Shown: positions 43,819 to 53,328, counted from the stretch's first letter. The stretch: DNA of 64,000 nucleotides from Candidatus Manganitrophaceae bacterium (GCA_012960925.1 DUAG01000062.1:1-64000), one strand, 5' to 3'. A program made the numbers and translations. Notes: generated from the sequence alone by a model not told the origin.

Positions 43819-46800
43819 TTGAGTATCGCTCGATTTTCAATTAACAACCGGGTGCCAGTGAACTTACTGTTTGTGATGATGGTGGTCGGGGGGATTATTG
43901 GATACGCCTCCATGCCGAGGGAAGTCTTCCCCGTTGTTTCGATTGACCGAGTGGCCATCTCCACGGTTTATTCCGGGGTTTCACCGGAGGAGATCGAAAA
44001 AAATATCACGATCCCCATCGAAAAGGCGATCAAGGGAGTCAAGGGCATCGAACATCTCGAATCGACCTCCCTGGAAGGAATATCATTAATCGAGGCCACT
44101 CTCGAACCCGGTCGGGACATTAAGGGGGTTGCGGAAGATATCCGTTCGCGAATCGAGCGTATGGAAGCCCTCCCTGAAGAGGCCGACGATCCGGTGGTGA
44201 TTGATATTGAGTTTGAAGCCCCCGTGGTCATGGTTGGGGTCAGCGGTCCGGTCGGTGAGGCCACGCTTCGTAAAGTGGCCGATGAACTGGAAGATCGGAT
44301 CGAACAAATAGACGGGGTCGGGTCGGTTCGCCTAAGCGGTTATCGGGACCGGGAAATCTGGATCGAGCTTGACCCGAACCGGATGTATCCCCTTGGGATC
44401 GGGATTCGTGAGGTCATCCAGGCACTCAAATTACGGAATCTCGATCTCTCCGGCGGACGTCTCAAGGGACAACGGCAGGAACTCCTTCTCCGAACGGTCG
44501 GCGAATTTCGTAACCTCTCAGAGGTCAATCAGATGGTGGTTCGGGAAAACCCGACCGGACGCCATATCACCCTTCAAGACATCGGAAACGCGCGGCTGAC
44601 CTATGAAGAGGAGGAGGACTATGGGCGGATCAACAAGGAACGATCCATCACCCTTCATGTGACTAAGAGTGCTGAAGGAGACGCGATCAGCATTATGGAG
44701 GCAATCGAAGCCACTCGTGACCGACTTCGGCAGGATCTCCCGGAAGGTGTGGAAATCAGCCTGACGCAAAATAGTGCCATGTGGATTCAGTCAAGGCTTC
44801 GGACGCTCTATTTCAACGGAACAATCGGTTTCACGCTCGTCTGCCTCACTCTCTTCAGTTTTTTAAACTGGCGGATGGCCCTCTGGACAGCCCTCGGAAT
44901 TCCCGCCTCCTTCCTGGGCGCGCTCTTCCTAATGCCCCTCTTCGGTCAATCGATCAACATGCTCTCCCTCTTCGCCCTCATTGTTGTCCTGGGAATGGTC
45001 GTGGATGATGCCATCATCGTTACGGAAAATGTCTATCGCTATATCAGTATGGGATACTCACCGATCAAGGCCGCCATCATCGGAACAGAACAGGTGATCA
45101 AGCCGGTGATTGCAACGGTGGCCACGACCATTGCGGCCTTCATCCCGTTGTTGATGATGACGGGGATTCTTGGAAAATTTATGAGGGTCATCCCGATTGT
45201 CGTCTCCCTGGTTCTCGTTATGTCTCTTCTGGAGGCCCTGGTGATCCTCCCCTCTCACCTGGCGGACTTTTCCCATTCTCTGCCAGCGAAGTCGCTTTCC
45301 TCCGGCCATGATGGACATTGGTTCATCCGTCTCAGACGGCTCTACCAGAAGGCGCTCGCCGTCACCTTGCGGCGACGATACTGGCTGGTGACTGCAGTGG
45401 TGGCGCTGACCGTCACCCTCCTCACCACAGCCTATCAAAGTGGAAAATTTGTCCTTTTCGGAGTAAAGGATATTCCCGGTTTTGTCATTATGCTTGAAAC
45501 GCCGACAGGGACAAAACTTGAGGAAACATCTCGAAGGGTTGCTGAGATTAAACACCGTGTCGCCACCCTTCGTGCTGAAGATGTCCATGCCACCGTTTCT
45601 CTGATCGGACGGCAACTTGACCCGGAGACCAACCGAATCAAGAATGGGAGTCATCTTGGACAGGTTTATGTTGAATTGGCTGATTTTAACATGCCGAACC
45701 GGAGAAACGGTCATGAGGTCCTGGCCGAGATGCGTGAAAAGATTGTGGGGATCACGGGCCTGAAATCTTTAAAGGTAGAAGCAATCCAGGGAGGACCGCC
45801 CGTCGGCGCGGCAATTGAGATGGAGATCAGGGGAGAGGATCTGGGACAGTTGCAAAATATTTCCGACAAAGTCCTTGATTTTTTGGAGGAAATACCCGGC
45901 GTCCGAGATCTCCGTGATGATTATTCACGGGGGAAAAAGGAGATTCAGTTTCAGGTTGATCCGGAAAGGGCTGCCTTGTACGGCCTCGACACGGCGGCGG
46001 TGGCTGCCGTGGTCCGTGCCTCCTTTCATGGAGAGACGGTCACACGGATCCGGCGCGATGATGAAACGATAGACATCGTCGTCAAGTTCGCCGAGTCCTA
46101 TCGGAATGATCCTCGATTTTTTGAGCAGCTTAAGGTGGCAAGTCCCGCGGGCATCCTGGTTCCGATTAAGAGCGTCGCCGTGCCAATCTTGTATGAAGGG
46201 GTCAATGCGATCAATCGAAAGGACCACCGGCGAACCATTACCGTCCTGGCCGATGTCGATACTAATATTGTCACCTCCAGTGAAGTTGTCAGGAAAATCG
46301 AAGCGGAATTCGGTGATCTGGGCCAACGCGTTCCGGGCTATGATTTCCACTTCGGAGGGGAGACCGAAGAGCAAAGGAAGTCCATGCGCTCTCTCTTGAA
46401 GGCATTCACCATCACCGCCCTGATTATCTATGCCATCCTGGGGGGCCTTTTTAAGTCTTTCCTTCAACCGGTGATTGTGATGTTTGCCGTCCCCTTCGGG
46501 ATCATCGGGGTCATCATCGGTCATTTTGTCATGGGGCAGTCTCTAAGCCTTCTCTCCCTCATCGGCGTAGTGGCTCTTTCCGGTATTGTCGTCAATGATT
46601 CCCTCCTTCTGGTTGACTTTATCAATAAGGCTCGGGAAGGGGGAACCAGACGCTGGCGGTCTATTCTGGACTCAGGAAAGGTCCGGATGCGGCCCATCCT
46701 TTTGACCACGCTGACGACGGTTCTCGGTCTCGCGACGCTTTCCTTTCAGACCACGGGACAGGCCGGTTACCTGGCCCCGATGGCGATCTCAATCGTCTGG

Positions 46801-46917
46801 GGACTCCTCTTCGCAACCGGATTGACCCTCTTCCTCGTCCCCGCACTCTTCGCAATCGGAGATGACTTTCTCATCGGGTTGAAGCGGCTAAGAGATCGAA
46901 AAAATCCCGTACACTAG
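43819..46917 (+). CDS. RND efflux permease
   Basis: This 1032-residue inner-membrane transporter is of the AcrB/HAE-1 superfamily. It has an N-terminal span, a porter domain, TM2-6 with GMVVDDAIIVTENVYRY in TM4 (proton-relay Asp pair), a second porter half and TM8-12 with SGIVVNDSLLLVDF. It starts at TTG 43819 with AGGAGAG upstream. Substrate is unknown: drugs, lipids or others; the sequence lacks the Met/Glu signature of heavy-metal CusA-type pumps. The TAG stop is provided by the left end of the 166-bp repeat that follows. Confidence 0.93.
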   Translation: MSIARFSINNRVPVNLLFVMMVVGGIIGYASMPREVFPVVSIDRVAISTVYSGVSPEEIEKNITIPIEKAIKGVKGIEHLESTSLEGISLIEATLEPGRDIKGVAEDIRSRIERMEALPEEADDPVVIDIEFEAPVVMVGVSGPVGEATLRKVADELEDRIEQIDGVGSVRLSGYRDREIWIELDPNRMYPLGIGIREVIQALKLRNLDLSGGRLKGQRQELLLRTVGEFRNLSEVNQMVVRENPTGRHITLQDIGNARLTYEEEEDYGRINKERSITLHVTKSAEGDAISIMEAIEATRDRLRQDLPEGVEISLTQNSAMWIQSRLRTLYFNGTIGFTLVCLTLFSFLNWRMALWTALGIPASFLGALFLMPLFGQSINMLSLFALIVVLGMVVDDAIIVTENVYRYISMGYSPIKAAIIGTEQVIKPVIATVATTIAAFIPLLMMTGILGKFMRVIPIVVSLVLVMSLLEALVILPSHLADFSHSLPAKSLSSGHDGHWFIRLRRLYQKALAVTLRRRYWLVTAVVALTVTLLTTAYQSGKFVLFGVKDIPGFVIMLETPTGTKLEETSRRVAEIKHRVATLRAEDVHATVSLIGRQLDPETNRIKNGSHLGQVYVELADFNMPNRRNGHEVLAEMREKIVGITGLKSLKVEAIQGGPPVGAAIEMEIRGEDLGQLQNISDKVLDFLEEIPGVRDLRDDYSRGKKEIQFQVDPERAALYGLDTAAVAAVVRASFHGETVTRIRRDDETIDIVVKFAESYRNDPRFFEQLKVASPAGILVPIKSVAVPILYEGVNAINRKDHRRTITVLADVDTNIVTSSEVVRKIEAEFGDLGQRVPGYDFHFGGETEEQRKSMRSLLKAFTITALIIYAILGGLFKSFLQPVIVMFAVPFGIIGVIIGHFVMGQSLSLLSLIGVVALSGIVVNDSLLLVDFINKAREGGTRRWRSILDSGKVRMRPILLTTLTTVLGLATLSFQTTGQAGYLAPMAISIVWGLLFATGLTLFLVPALFAIGDDFLIGLKRLRDRKNPVH

Positions 46918-47080
46918 TGTCGTGTCAACCGTAAAGAGGCGGTTTCAGGGCGGTGAGAAGTGGCCATATGCTAGGCGCGCGAGTGCAGGACTATCCGTAG
47001 ATAATTCAAGCGAACGCAACAACGCGGATGGCCGCTTATCGGCTTCATGTAGGCGTCGCTTTACGGTTGATACCACACTA
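46915..47080. repeat. 166-bp element with 22-bp terminal inverted repeats
   Basis: The ends TAGTGTCGTGTCAACCGTAAAG and, inverted, TAGTGTGGTATCAACCGTAAAG match at 20 of 22 positions. The core contains GGCCATCCGCGTTGTTGCG on the minus strand, then TTCGCTTGAATTATC, TACGGATAG and CTCGCGCGCC. That order parallels family 1 cores. There is no transposase, so it is MITE- or REP-like. The first three bases give the RND permease its stop codon. Confidence 0.75.
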
Positions 47081-47267
47081 GGACCATCACCCAGGAAAAG
47101 ATAGACGGCAGGGCCTCTCCGGAAGCCCGTCCTCTCAACAGATCCACAGGTCTTTTTATTCCACAAACTGTGTAATAATTCCACAGTCCCCATCGACACC
47201 TCGTTTATAACACATTGAAATAACTAAAATATTTAATACAAGACCATTGACACATACGGCATAATCT
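47081..47267. other. spacer after the 166-bp element
   Basis: It holds an inverted motif around CCACAAACTGTGTAATAATTCCACAG (about 47161-47186) of unknown meaning and an AT-rich promoter-like stretch before the gene at 47268. No gene is seen. Confidence 0.3.
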
Positions 47268-47507
47268 TTGCTCTATAAAATGGGTGTCATGAGCGTAACG
47301 AAACCTGGAAAGGCCCTGATAGGTTTGACCGCAGAGCGGTCGGAGGAAGTGTTGCATGATGTGAGGTGCGACCGTTGCGGTGGCCTTATGTCTTTTGAAT
47401 GGTTTGCCAACCGAAACGACGAGGGGGGATATTGGAATTTTCAAGGCTGGCACTGCATCTATTGCGGAGAGGTCGTTGATGGCCTGATCATCTCTGGACG
47501 AAAATAA
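47268..47507 (+). CDS. small zinc-ribbon protein
   Basis: This protein of up to 79 residues (start could be ATG 47280 or 47289) has a Cys4 ribbon: VRCDRCGGLMSFEWF, then WHCIYCGEVVDGLII, with ligands about 27 residues apart. The same layout occurs in the 49-residue gene at 49795, so the two are paralogues. This kind of short C-x2-C/C-x2-C protein is common in Nitrospirota-like genomes; the role is unknown. Confidence 0.6.
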   Translation: MLYKMGVMSVTKPGKALIGLTAERSEEVLHDVRCDRCGGLMSFEWFANRNDEGGYWNFQGWHCIYCGEVVDGLIISGRK

Positions 47508-47617
47508 AGGTTGTATCACTATTATTTATAAAGTTCCGAACAAGGCAGGCGATTCCCCGGTTCCATCCGGGAACGCGGTTATTCATAACGAGAACGACTT
47601 ATAAGGGAGGTCTCAGT

Positions 47618-48226
47618 ATGAAATCAAAAAAGATAAGACAATTCTTCGGATTCTTCAGTGCAAGTCTTATTCTTCTTGCAGGTCTGTCCTTGTCGGGTGT
47701 TTTGGCCCAGACAGCACGGGTTCCTGCAGAAGAGGCCTTGCACGGTGATGCGTTGTTCCAGGAGATTGAGCAGCAAAACGCGTCCGTGCCACTTTTACAG
47801 GTTTCGAATATGACCCAGCAGGAGGTGATGGGGGCAAGGTTGAATTGGGCAACTGCAGAGATGGGGAAGGCGGTGTTTGCTGCTGTCCGCGGAGAAGTGA
47901 CTGCTCCAATCGCGGAGAACGCGGTTCATGTTATCCGGTCACAGGCGGGATTTGGACATCTTGATGATTTTCGTCTGGCCCTGACCCTCTTGTCGGAGGA
48001 GAGAGGGCAGTCGATGACACACCTCGTTCCGGGTCCAGTCACCCCGATGCCTGCCAGGGCAAATAACTATACAAGTGCTGGATGGGGAGGTTTTGCGGAG
48101 TTTGGCTTCTTCAGTCTTGTGGCTTTCGCCTATGTCATGTGGTTGTCCTCCTGGGTCGCAATCGATCTTGAACGGCATGGGGTCAGGGAAGAAGAGAAAC
48201 CCTACGAATATCCGATGGCGGCCTGA
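47618..48226 (+). CDS. exported protein with C-terminal membrane span
   Basis: This 202-residue protein has a GGGAGG ribosome site, a signal peptide (SASLILLAGLSLSGVLAQ), a globular part without recognisable domains and a C-terminal span (FGFFSLVAFAYVMWLSSWVAID). The tail is charged. I do not recognise the family. No Cys or haem motif is seen. The gene stands alone between two spacers. Confidence 0.5.
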   Translation: MKSKKIRQFFGFFSASLILLAGLSLSGVLAQTARVPAEEALHGDALFQEIEQQNASVPLLQVSNMTQQEVMGARLNWATAEMGKAVFAAVRGEVTAPIAENAVHVIRSQAGFGHLDDFRLALTLLSEERGQSMTHLVPGPVTPMPARANNYTSAGWGGFAEFGFFSLVAFAYVMWLSSWVAIDLERHGVREEEKPYEYPMAA

Positions 48227-48327
48227 GAACCCCATCGCTTTACAGTTATACAGGTCATTAGCGGGTCGCGGGTTGGTTGCCGCGGCCCTACAGTAGCAGG
48301 TCAGTCAGATACTTCTTGCGGGGTCCG

Positions 48328-48897
48328 TCACAGCTTCCTCGCAAGGCCCTCTTCATGGATGACCACTCCCTCCAGAACGGTGAAGGTGTACTCCAGAAGA
48401 TTGCTACGGTGTCCTGATTTGTCCCGAACAAAGACCTCGAAAAGATGCGTCGCCTTTGCCGCAGTTTTAGGAACGCGGTCTTTCCCCGTGTAGATCCCAT
48501 CACCTTTAGAAACATCTCCGTTGAGGCCATCGTCATGGAGGGTGATCTCACTCGACTCTCTCCCCTCTCTCCTCTGAAAGAGCGTTCTCTCAAGATCATC
48601 ATGTCCCTGTGGATCTGTGATTCGGAGGGTGATCGTAAAGACCGTTCCGGCGGGGCCTTTTCCCGGCTGGACCTTCAGATCGGATATGGCCGGTGAGAGG
48701 TCTTCTCCCTGTGCAATGACCCAGGGTCCTGTTATTGCCAAAAAGACGAGAAAAAGAAAAATGTTTTTGAAGAACCCCGCCGCAGAACGGCGAAGAGTCT
48801 TCGACCCGAGAAGAAAAACCTTTAATTTGTATTCGCTCGTAAACCCCGCCCTAGAAGGACGGGGTTTACGAGCGTTGTGCGTGTTCCGAGCGAGCAT
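48328..48897 (-). CDS. exported Ig-like/choice-of-anchor type protein
   Basis: The start ATG 48895-48897 has AAAGGAGAG six bases upstream. The first 40 residues are basic. A signal-like span (NIFLFLVFLAITGPWVIAQ) follows, then an all-beta domain containing GPAGTVFTITLRITDPQGHDD and DDGLNGDVSKGDGIY. This segment is typical of Ig-like domains preceding a Ca-binding-like loop (DxxNGDxxxGDGxY). The hairpin at 48834-48874 lies inside the coding sequence and encodes residues about 8-21. Function is unknown. Confidence 0.55.
   Translation of the reverse strand: MLARNTHNARKPRPSRAGFTSEYKLKVFLLGSKTLRRSAAGFFKNIFLFLVFLAITGPWVIAQGEDLSPAISDLKVQPGKGPAGTVFTITLRITDPQGHDDLERTLFQRREGRESSEITLHDDGLNGDVSKGDGIYTGKDRVPKTAAKATHLFEVFVRDKSGHRSNLLEYTFTVLEGVVIHEEGLARKL
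48834..48874. repeat. long palindrome within the N-terminal coding region
   Basis: CGCTCGTAAACCCCG and CGGGGTTTACGAGCG make a perfect 15-pair stem with an 11-base loop (CCCTAGAAGGA) that can extend by CC/GG. It falls between the ribosome site and the signal peptide of the gene at 48328 and is translated in frame. It resembles palindromic elements inserted into genes, or a translation-controlling hairpin. Confidence 0.7.
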
Positions 48898-49034
48898 ATT
48901 CACTCTCCTTTCCCTCCTTCTTATATTGAGGATCTTGGTGGAGGTCAAGATCCAATTCCGGAATGAGGGGAAAAGGTGTTTTTTGACATTAACAGGGTTA
49001 TAAACTATAATAATTTCTTTATCAAGCGAAGGTG

Positions 49035-49625
49035 ATGAAAGGACTCATCTTATTAATCACAATATTGTTTGCGGGATGCGGAAGTGCGCCTCCGATATTG
49101 ATGCCGACCGCTGACGGGCCAAGTGCTTCCGGCTCAGAGGTGATTCGGGTATTTGTCAAGCCAATCAACACAAAGGGTTTTGGCTCAGAGGATAAGCGTA
49201 AGTGGGGTATTGATCTTTCAGCCCATTTCACCGCGTTTGAAGTGCGTGTCATGAACAATACCCGTAAGGAGATCCTCTTCGAACCCCTGCACACTTTCCT
49301 CATAGACGACCAAAATCGGAAACATCCCTCCCTGGATAGGGCGGAAAGTGTTCGATACTATACCGAGGGAGACCAGAAGACACTCTTTGCGCTTATCCCT
49401 AAGTCAGAATGGCAACTTGGAAGAGATACGGACATCATCCAGAATGGGGTTATTACGGGTGGGGTGATTCAGCCAGGAAGCCAAAGGAAGGGACTTCTTC
49501 TTTTCAAGAAGATGAGTGCAGAGCATTGTCAGAAGGTAGTTTTGACCTTGAATGGAATTACGGTTATTAAAACCAGAGAAGAGAAGCGCTTTACATTCCC
49601 CTTGAGTTGCAAGGAAGAGAACTAA
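49035..49625 (+). CDS. lipoprotein of unknown function
   Basis: This protein of about 196 residues has signal KGLILLITILFAGC, where GCGSAPP is a lipobox with Cys at about 15. The mature part is mainly beta, with FVKPINTKGFGSEDKRKWG and a conserved-looking KEILFEPLHTFLIDD. It may be a DUF4352-type or similar immunoglobulin-like lipoprotein, but I cannot name it. ATG 49035 follows GAAGG; GTG 49032 is adjacent. Confidence 0.55.
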   Translation: MKGLILLITILFAGCGSAPPILMPTADGPSASGSEVIRVFVKPINTKGFGSEDKRKWGIDLSAHFTAFEVRVMNNTRKEILFEPLHTFLIDDQNRKHPSLDRAESVRYYTEGDQKTLFALIPKSEWQLGRDTDIIQNGVITGGVIQPGSQRKGLLLFKKMSAEHCQKVVLTLNGITVIKTREEKRFTFPLSCKEEN

Positions 49626-49794
49626 GCGTTCATATTTATACGGATTTTTCTTCGATACCGGAGCAAGAAACCATCGGGCAAGGCTCATTCCCGAAAATCC
49701 GAATATGCCAGGGAGCAAGTCTGGACGATCAGCATTATCGGAAAGGCACAATCGTCCACTGTTCCGATTGAGGCATGAGGTTCCTGCTTTGGGA

Positions 49795-49944
49795 TTAAGC
49801 GGGAGCCGTACTTTTTTTCCGGTTGTCCTGGATGGTCTTGTCAACGACGATTCCACAGTTGATACATTTCCAAGCATGGAAAATGATAAAGAAATCTGAT
49901 AGACGCTCCACATACATCAGACCATTACATTTAAGGCAACTCAT
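49795..49944 (-). CDS. 49-residue zinc-ribbon protein
   Basis: On the minus strand an ATG at 49942-49944 with AAAGGAG six bases upstream opens a 49-residue frame: MSCLKCNGLMYVERL, then AWKCINCGIVVDKTI. The Cys4 ribbon and the GLM-WKC-CG spacing match the protein at 47268. It ends at TAA 49795-49797. It is easily missed because of its length and a longer, unrelated frame over it. Function is unknown. Confidence 0.6.
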   Translation of the reverse strand: MSCLKCNGLMYVERLSDFFIIFHAWKCINCGIVVDKTIQDNRKKSTAPA

Positions 49945-50226
49945 TGTCATCTCCTTTATTTACTGATTCATGGTGGTCACTTTTTAACAAGAGCAAGATG
50001 TGTGCCAATATAGATATTTTGCTAACATATTGTAAAATAAGCGGATCCTACAAAAGGGAATGAACTAAAAATACAAAATTTTGACGGTCACGACAAAAAA
50101 TTGTCAGTTAATGGGGTTGCTTATGTTCGGATATCCCTGACTTAGAGACTAAATCCCATCGCGATGGACTTTTTGTCCCGCTGGAGAGGGTCTGTTAATA
50201 AATTCAGTTGATCGATTCTGAGTCCT
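49945..50226. other. spacer between zinc-ribbon gene and radC
   Basis: No gene is seen. An AT-rich promoter-like stretch (about 50010-50100) precedes radC. No repeat or RNA was recognised. Confidence 0.3.
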
Positions 50227-50919
50227 ATGGTATCAAAAATTAAAGAATGGCCCCAGGGAGAGCGACCGAGGGAAAGATTATTAAAGGAGGGGGCTGAAGT
50301 CCTTTCTGACGCACAACTTCTGGCCATTCTCTTGCGAACCGGGTCAGTGAATACAAATGCCGTTCAGCTGGCTATCGATCTTCTGACGAAATTTCACACA
50401 TTACAGGATATTTCAAATCTAAGCATCTCCGAACTTTGTTCAATGAAGGGAATTGGCCCTGCAAAAGCGGCCCACTTAAAGGCAGCGTTTGAATTTGGAC
50501 GTCGATCCCTCGTTCCGCTAACCCCCGGGGTGAGTCTTTCAAAAAGCGAGGATGTTTTTCGGCATTTTTCACCCTTGTTGCGGAATTCCAGGAAAGAAAT
50601 CTTTAAAATTATTCTGCTGGATCAAAAGAATAAGGTCCTTCGGGATGTTAGCGTTTCCCAGGGAAGTTTAACGGAAACCGTTGTTCACCCAAGAGAGGTT
50701 TTTAATCCGGCGGTTCGTGATTCTGCCGCCTCAGTCATCTTTCTTCATAATCATCCGAGTGGTGATCCGACTCCAAGCCATGAAGACAAAGAAATGACGG
50801 GACGGCTCGTTGCGGCCGGATCATTGCTCGGAATTCAAGTCCTTGATCATGTTGTGATTGGGAACGATTCCTATTTCAGTTTTGCGGATGCCGGATTTAT
50901 TGTGAAGCCGTCTACGTAG
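50227..50919 (+). CDS. radC: RadC/YeeS-type JAMM-domain protein
   Basis: This 230-residue protein has an N-terminal helix-hairpin-helix (ELCSMKGIGPAKAAHLKAAFE) and a C-terminal MPN/JAMM domain. The domain has FLHNHPSGDPTPSHED (HxH...D metal site). Despite the historic name, a repair role is not established. The start is ATG 50227. Confidence 0.93.
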   Translation: MVSKIKEWPQGERPRERLLKEGAEVLSDAQLLAILLRTGSVNTNAVQLAIDLLTKFHTLQDISNLSISELCSMKGIGPAKAAHLKAAFEFGRRSLVPLTPGVSLSKSEDVFRHFSPLLRNSRKEIFKIILLDQKNKVLRDVSVSQGSLTETVVHPREVFNPAVRDSAASVIFLHNHPSGDPTPSHEDKEMTGRLVAAGSLLGIQVLDHVVIGNDSYFSFADAGFIVKPST

Positions 50920-50991
50920 TGGGGAGATCACACATGAGTAAAAATTTTCATGATGCATTAATGAGCTTCCCTACCTTTTAAGGAGAAAGAA

Positions 50992-51198
50992 ATGCACCCA
51001 CTTTTGGCCCTTTGGTTAATCGTTTTTGGGAGTACGGTTGTATTATCCGGCGTATTCTATCTGGCAGAGAATTACTCCCATATCTTTGGGAATTTTTATT
51101 TCATTACCGGGACCTCTTTCGGGGCCTACTTCCTTTACATCTTGATCAGCTGGTTGGTCCATCGCAAAAAAAAGAAGAATTCATCTTCATTACCTTGA
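50992..51198 (+). CDS. small two-span membrane protein
   Basis: This 68-residue protein has two hydrophobic segments (ALWLIVFGSTVVLSGVFYL and FITGTSFGAYFLYILISWL) and a Lys/Arg-rich tail. A strong AAGGAGAAAGAA site is before ATG 50992. It is followed by a 268-base spacer with nothing recognisable. Confidence 0.6.
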   Translation: MHPLLALWLIVFGSTVVLSGVFYLAENYSHIFGNFYFITGTSFGAYFLYILISWLVHRKKKKNSSSLP

Positions 51199-51466
51199 TT
51201 GGGCCATCCCTGCCACCAGCTTACAAAATCAGATAAGCGCAAGGTCTCAATTGAATAAGTCATGATTTTTTTTTCAGGGCACTTATGTCCTGCTTCTGCG
51301 GTTCAAATTTTGATAATAGCGGGCTATGGCTTCGCGAGAACCATCCTCTGCAATTTGCGCCTTGAAGCGAAACATACAGATTTCCTGAAAACTCAACCCA
51401 GACTTAATCAGAGGTTCCTATACAAAATACCTTGAGAACACAGGTTAGTCTTTACAGGAAAAATCC
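51199..51466. other. spacer before polX
   Basis: No gene, terminator or repeat was recognised. The end contains the polX ribosome site (AGGAAAAATCC). Confidence 0.3.
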
Positions 51467-53203
51467 ATGGTGAAAGACAATATCATCAGACTTTTCGAGG
51501 AATTGGCGATTCTCCTGGAGTTAAATGGCGAGAATCTGTTCAAGAGTCGGGCCTATACCAATGCGGCGCGTATCCTTGCAGATTTTGAGGGCGATATAGG
51601 CGAAGCCGTGCAAGATCGCTCTCTTCTGGATCAAAAGGGGATTGGAAAGACCATCTTCGAAAAAGTATCTGAGATTTTGACAACAGGGCAACTCTCGGCG
51701 CTTGAGAAGATGAAGGCCGATACACCGCCGGGACTCTTGGGGATGTTAAAAATAAAAGGGCTTGGGACAGGGAGAATCCGGACCATCTACCAGGAATTGG
51801 GTGTAAGGGACATTATCGAACTGGAGTACGCCTGTGTTGAGAACAGACTGATCGGTCTCCCCGGGTTCGGAAAGAAAACGCAGGAAATGATTCAGGAGAA
51901 AATCACCTATCTTAAAAAGGTTGCAGGACTTTTCCATTGTCATACAGCGCGTGTTGAGGGGGAAAAGCTCCTTGACTCTCTTCGTCAATCCAAGGGAGTC
52001 ATCCGCGTGAGTCTCGCCGGAGCGCTTCGAAGAAGGAGCGAAGTTGTCGAAGAGATAGAGCTCATTGCAAGCACTGAAGATCCTTCGAGTTTGATAGAAA
52101 ACTTCAGAAGATCCCCGGAAACAGATAAAGAAATAACGCATTCCGGAAGAGCGGAGGACGAGGCGACAAGGAAAAAATTTTCGTTTTATACAAAGAGTGG
52201 GCTGTTTGTAAATCTTCATATCGTGACGGATGATCAGTTCCCTTACCTGCTGCATGATCATACCGGAAGCGAGGTCTATCGCAAGGCCATATCTGATCGG
52301 GCCGGCACAATGGGAATGAAGGTTTGCGGTTTCGGCCTTATTCTAGAGGATCACATTCTTCCTTGCAAAAATGAAGAGGATATATTCGAGACCTTGGAAC
52401 TGGACTATATTGAACCTGAATTACGGGAAAATATGGGAGAGATTGAAGCGGCGGCAGAGCATATTTTGCCGGTATTGATCGAAGAGAAGGATATTCGAGG
52501 GATCTTCCATGTACATAGCCATTACAGCGACGGGGCATCCTCACTTTCTGACATGGTCAATGCGGCAGAGCGCTTAGGGTATGAGTACATTGGGATTTCG
52601 GACCATAGTCAGAGCGCTTTCTACGCCAATGGCATGAAAGAAGATCGCATCAAAAAACAGCACGAAGAGATTGATCAGCTTCAAGAAAAATATCCGGAGA
52701 TTCATATTTTCAAGGGGATTGAGTCCGATATCCTTCCAGACGGATTACTTGACTATGATGACAGCACACTGTCTTCTTTTGATTTTGTTATCGCATCGGT
52801 CCATTCTAATTTCAATATGTCAGAGAAGGATATGACCCGAAGGGTAATACGCGCAATGCGTCATCCGAATGTCACATTTCTGGGGCATCCCACCGGGCGG
52901 ATCCTTTTGGCCAGAGAGGGTTACCCCCTTAACCTCCCGGAAGTGATTAAGGCCGCACGCGAACACAAAGTGGTTATCGAATTGAATGCAAGCCCCTACC
53001 GCCTTGATCTGGACTGGAGACACTGCAAGATGGCGAAAGAGGCCGGCGTTCGTTTGAGCATCAATCCGGACGCGCATGGGATAGAGGGCCTGTCGAACAC
53101 AATCTATGGAGTTGGCATTGCCCGAAAGGGCTGGCTTTCCAAAGAAGATGTCCTCAACACCCTCCCTTTAAGCGAAATCTCGCGATATCTTATCGGCAAA
53201 TAA
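51467..53203 (+). CDS. polX: DNA polymerase/3'-5' exonuclease PolX
   Basis: This 578-residue family X polymerase with PHP exonuclease has an N-terminal HhH 8-kDa domain (about 1-90). A second HhH follows (KIKGLGTGRIRTIYQELG, then LIGLPGFGKKTQEMI). Then come the polymerase fold (about 170-330) and the PHP domain from about 340 with HVHSHYSDGASSLSD, ISDHSQS and LNASPYRLDLDW. The nucleotidyltransferase Asp pair is poorly conserved: ALRRRSEVVEEIELIAS has Glu in place of the expected Asp motif, so polymerase activity is uncertain. Length is normal. Confidence 0.92.
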   Translation: MVKDNIIRLFEELAILLELNGENLFKSRAYTNAARILADFEGDIGEAVQDRSLLDQKGIGKTIFEKVSEILTTGQLSALEKMKADTPPGLLGMLKIKGLGTGRIRTIYQELGVRDIIELEYACVENRLIGLPGFGKKTQEMIQEKITYLKKVAGLFHCHTARVEGEKLLDSLRQSKGVIRVSLAGALRRRSEVVEEIELIASTEDPSSLIENFRRSPETDKEITHSGRAEDEATRKKFSFYTKSGLFVNLHIVTDDQFPYLLHDHTGSEVYRKAISDRAGTMGMKVCGFGLILEDHILPCKNEEDIFETLELDYIEPELRENMGEIEAAAEHILPVLIEEKDIRGIFHVHSHYSDGASSLSDMVNAAERLGYEYIGISDHSQSAFYANGMKEDRIKKQHEEIDQLQEKYPEIHIFKGIESDILPDGLLDYDDSTLSSFDFVIASVHSNFNMSEKDMTRRVIRAMRHPNVTFLGHPTGRILLAREGYPLNLPEVIKAAREHKVVIELNASPYRLDLDWRHCKMAKEAGVRLSINPDAHGIEGLSNTIYGVGIARKGWLSKEDVLNTLPLSEISRYLIGK

Positions 53204-53328
53204 AATGCTTTTCCTGGGCCAACAGTTACTTCAAGGATCAATTCCAGATCTCTTCTCACCCTACCTCCTTGCTTATCCACCCATTCCGAAGTAAGATAAT
53301 CTTTAGCGACCTTTTTTATGGAAAGGCG

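Noticed and set aside
49404-49913. 169-residue minus-strand frame
   Set aside because: It has no ribosome site or domain and runs antisense to the lipoprotein gene at 49035; the real gene in this place is the 49-residue zinc ribbon in another frame.
50934-50981. 15-residue frame after radC with a GGGGAGA site
   Set aside because: Too short to support; the ribosome-like site may be chance in a purine-rich spacer.
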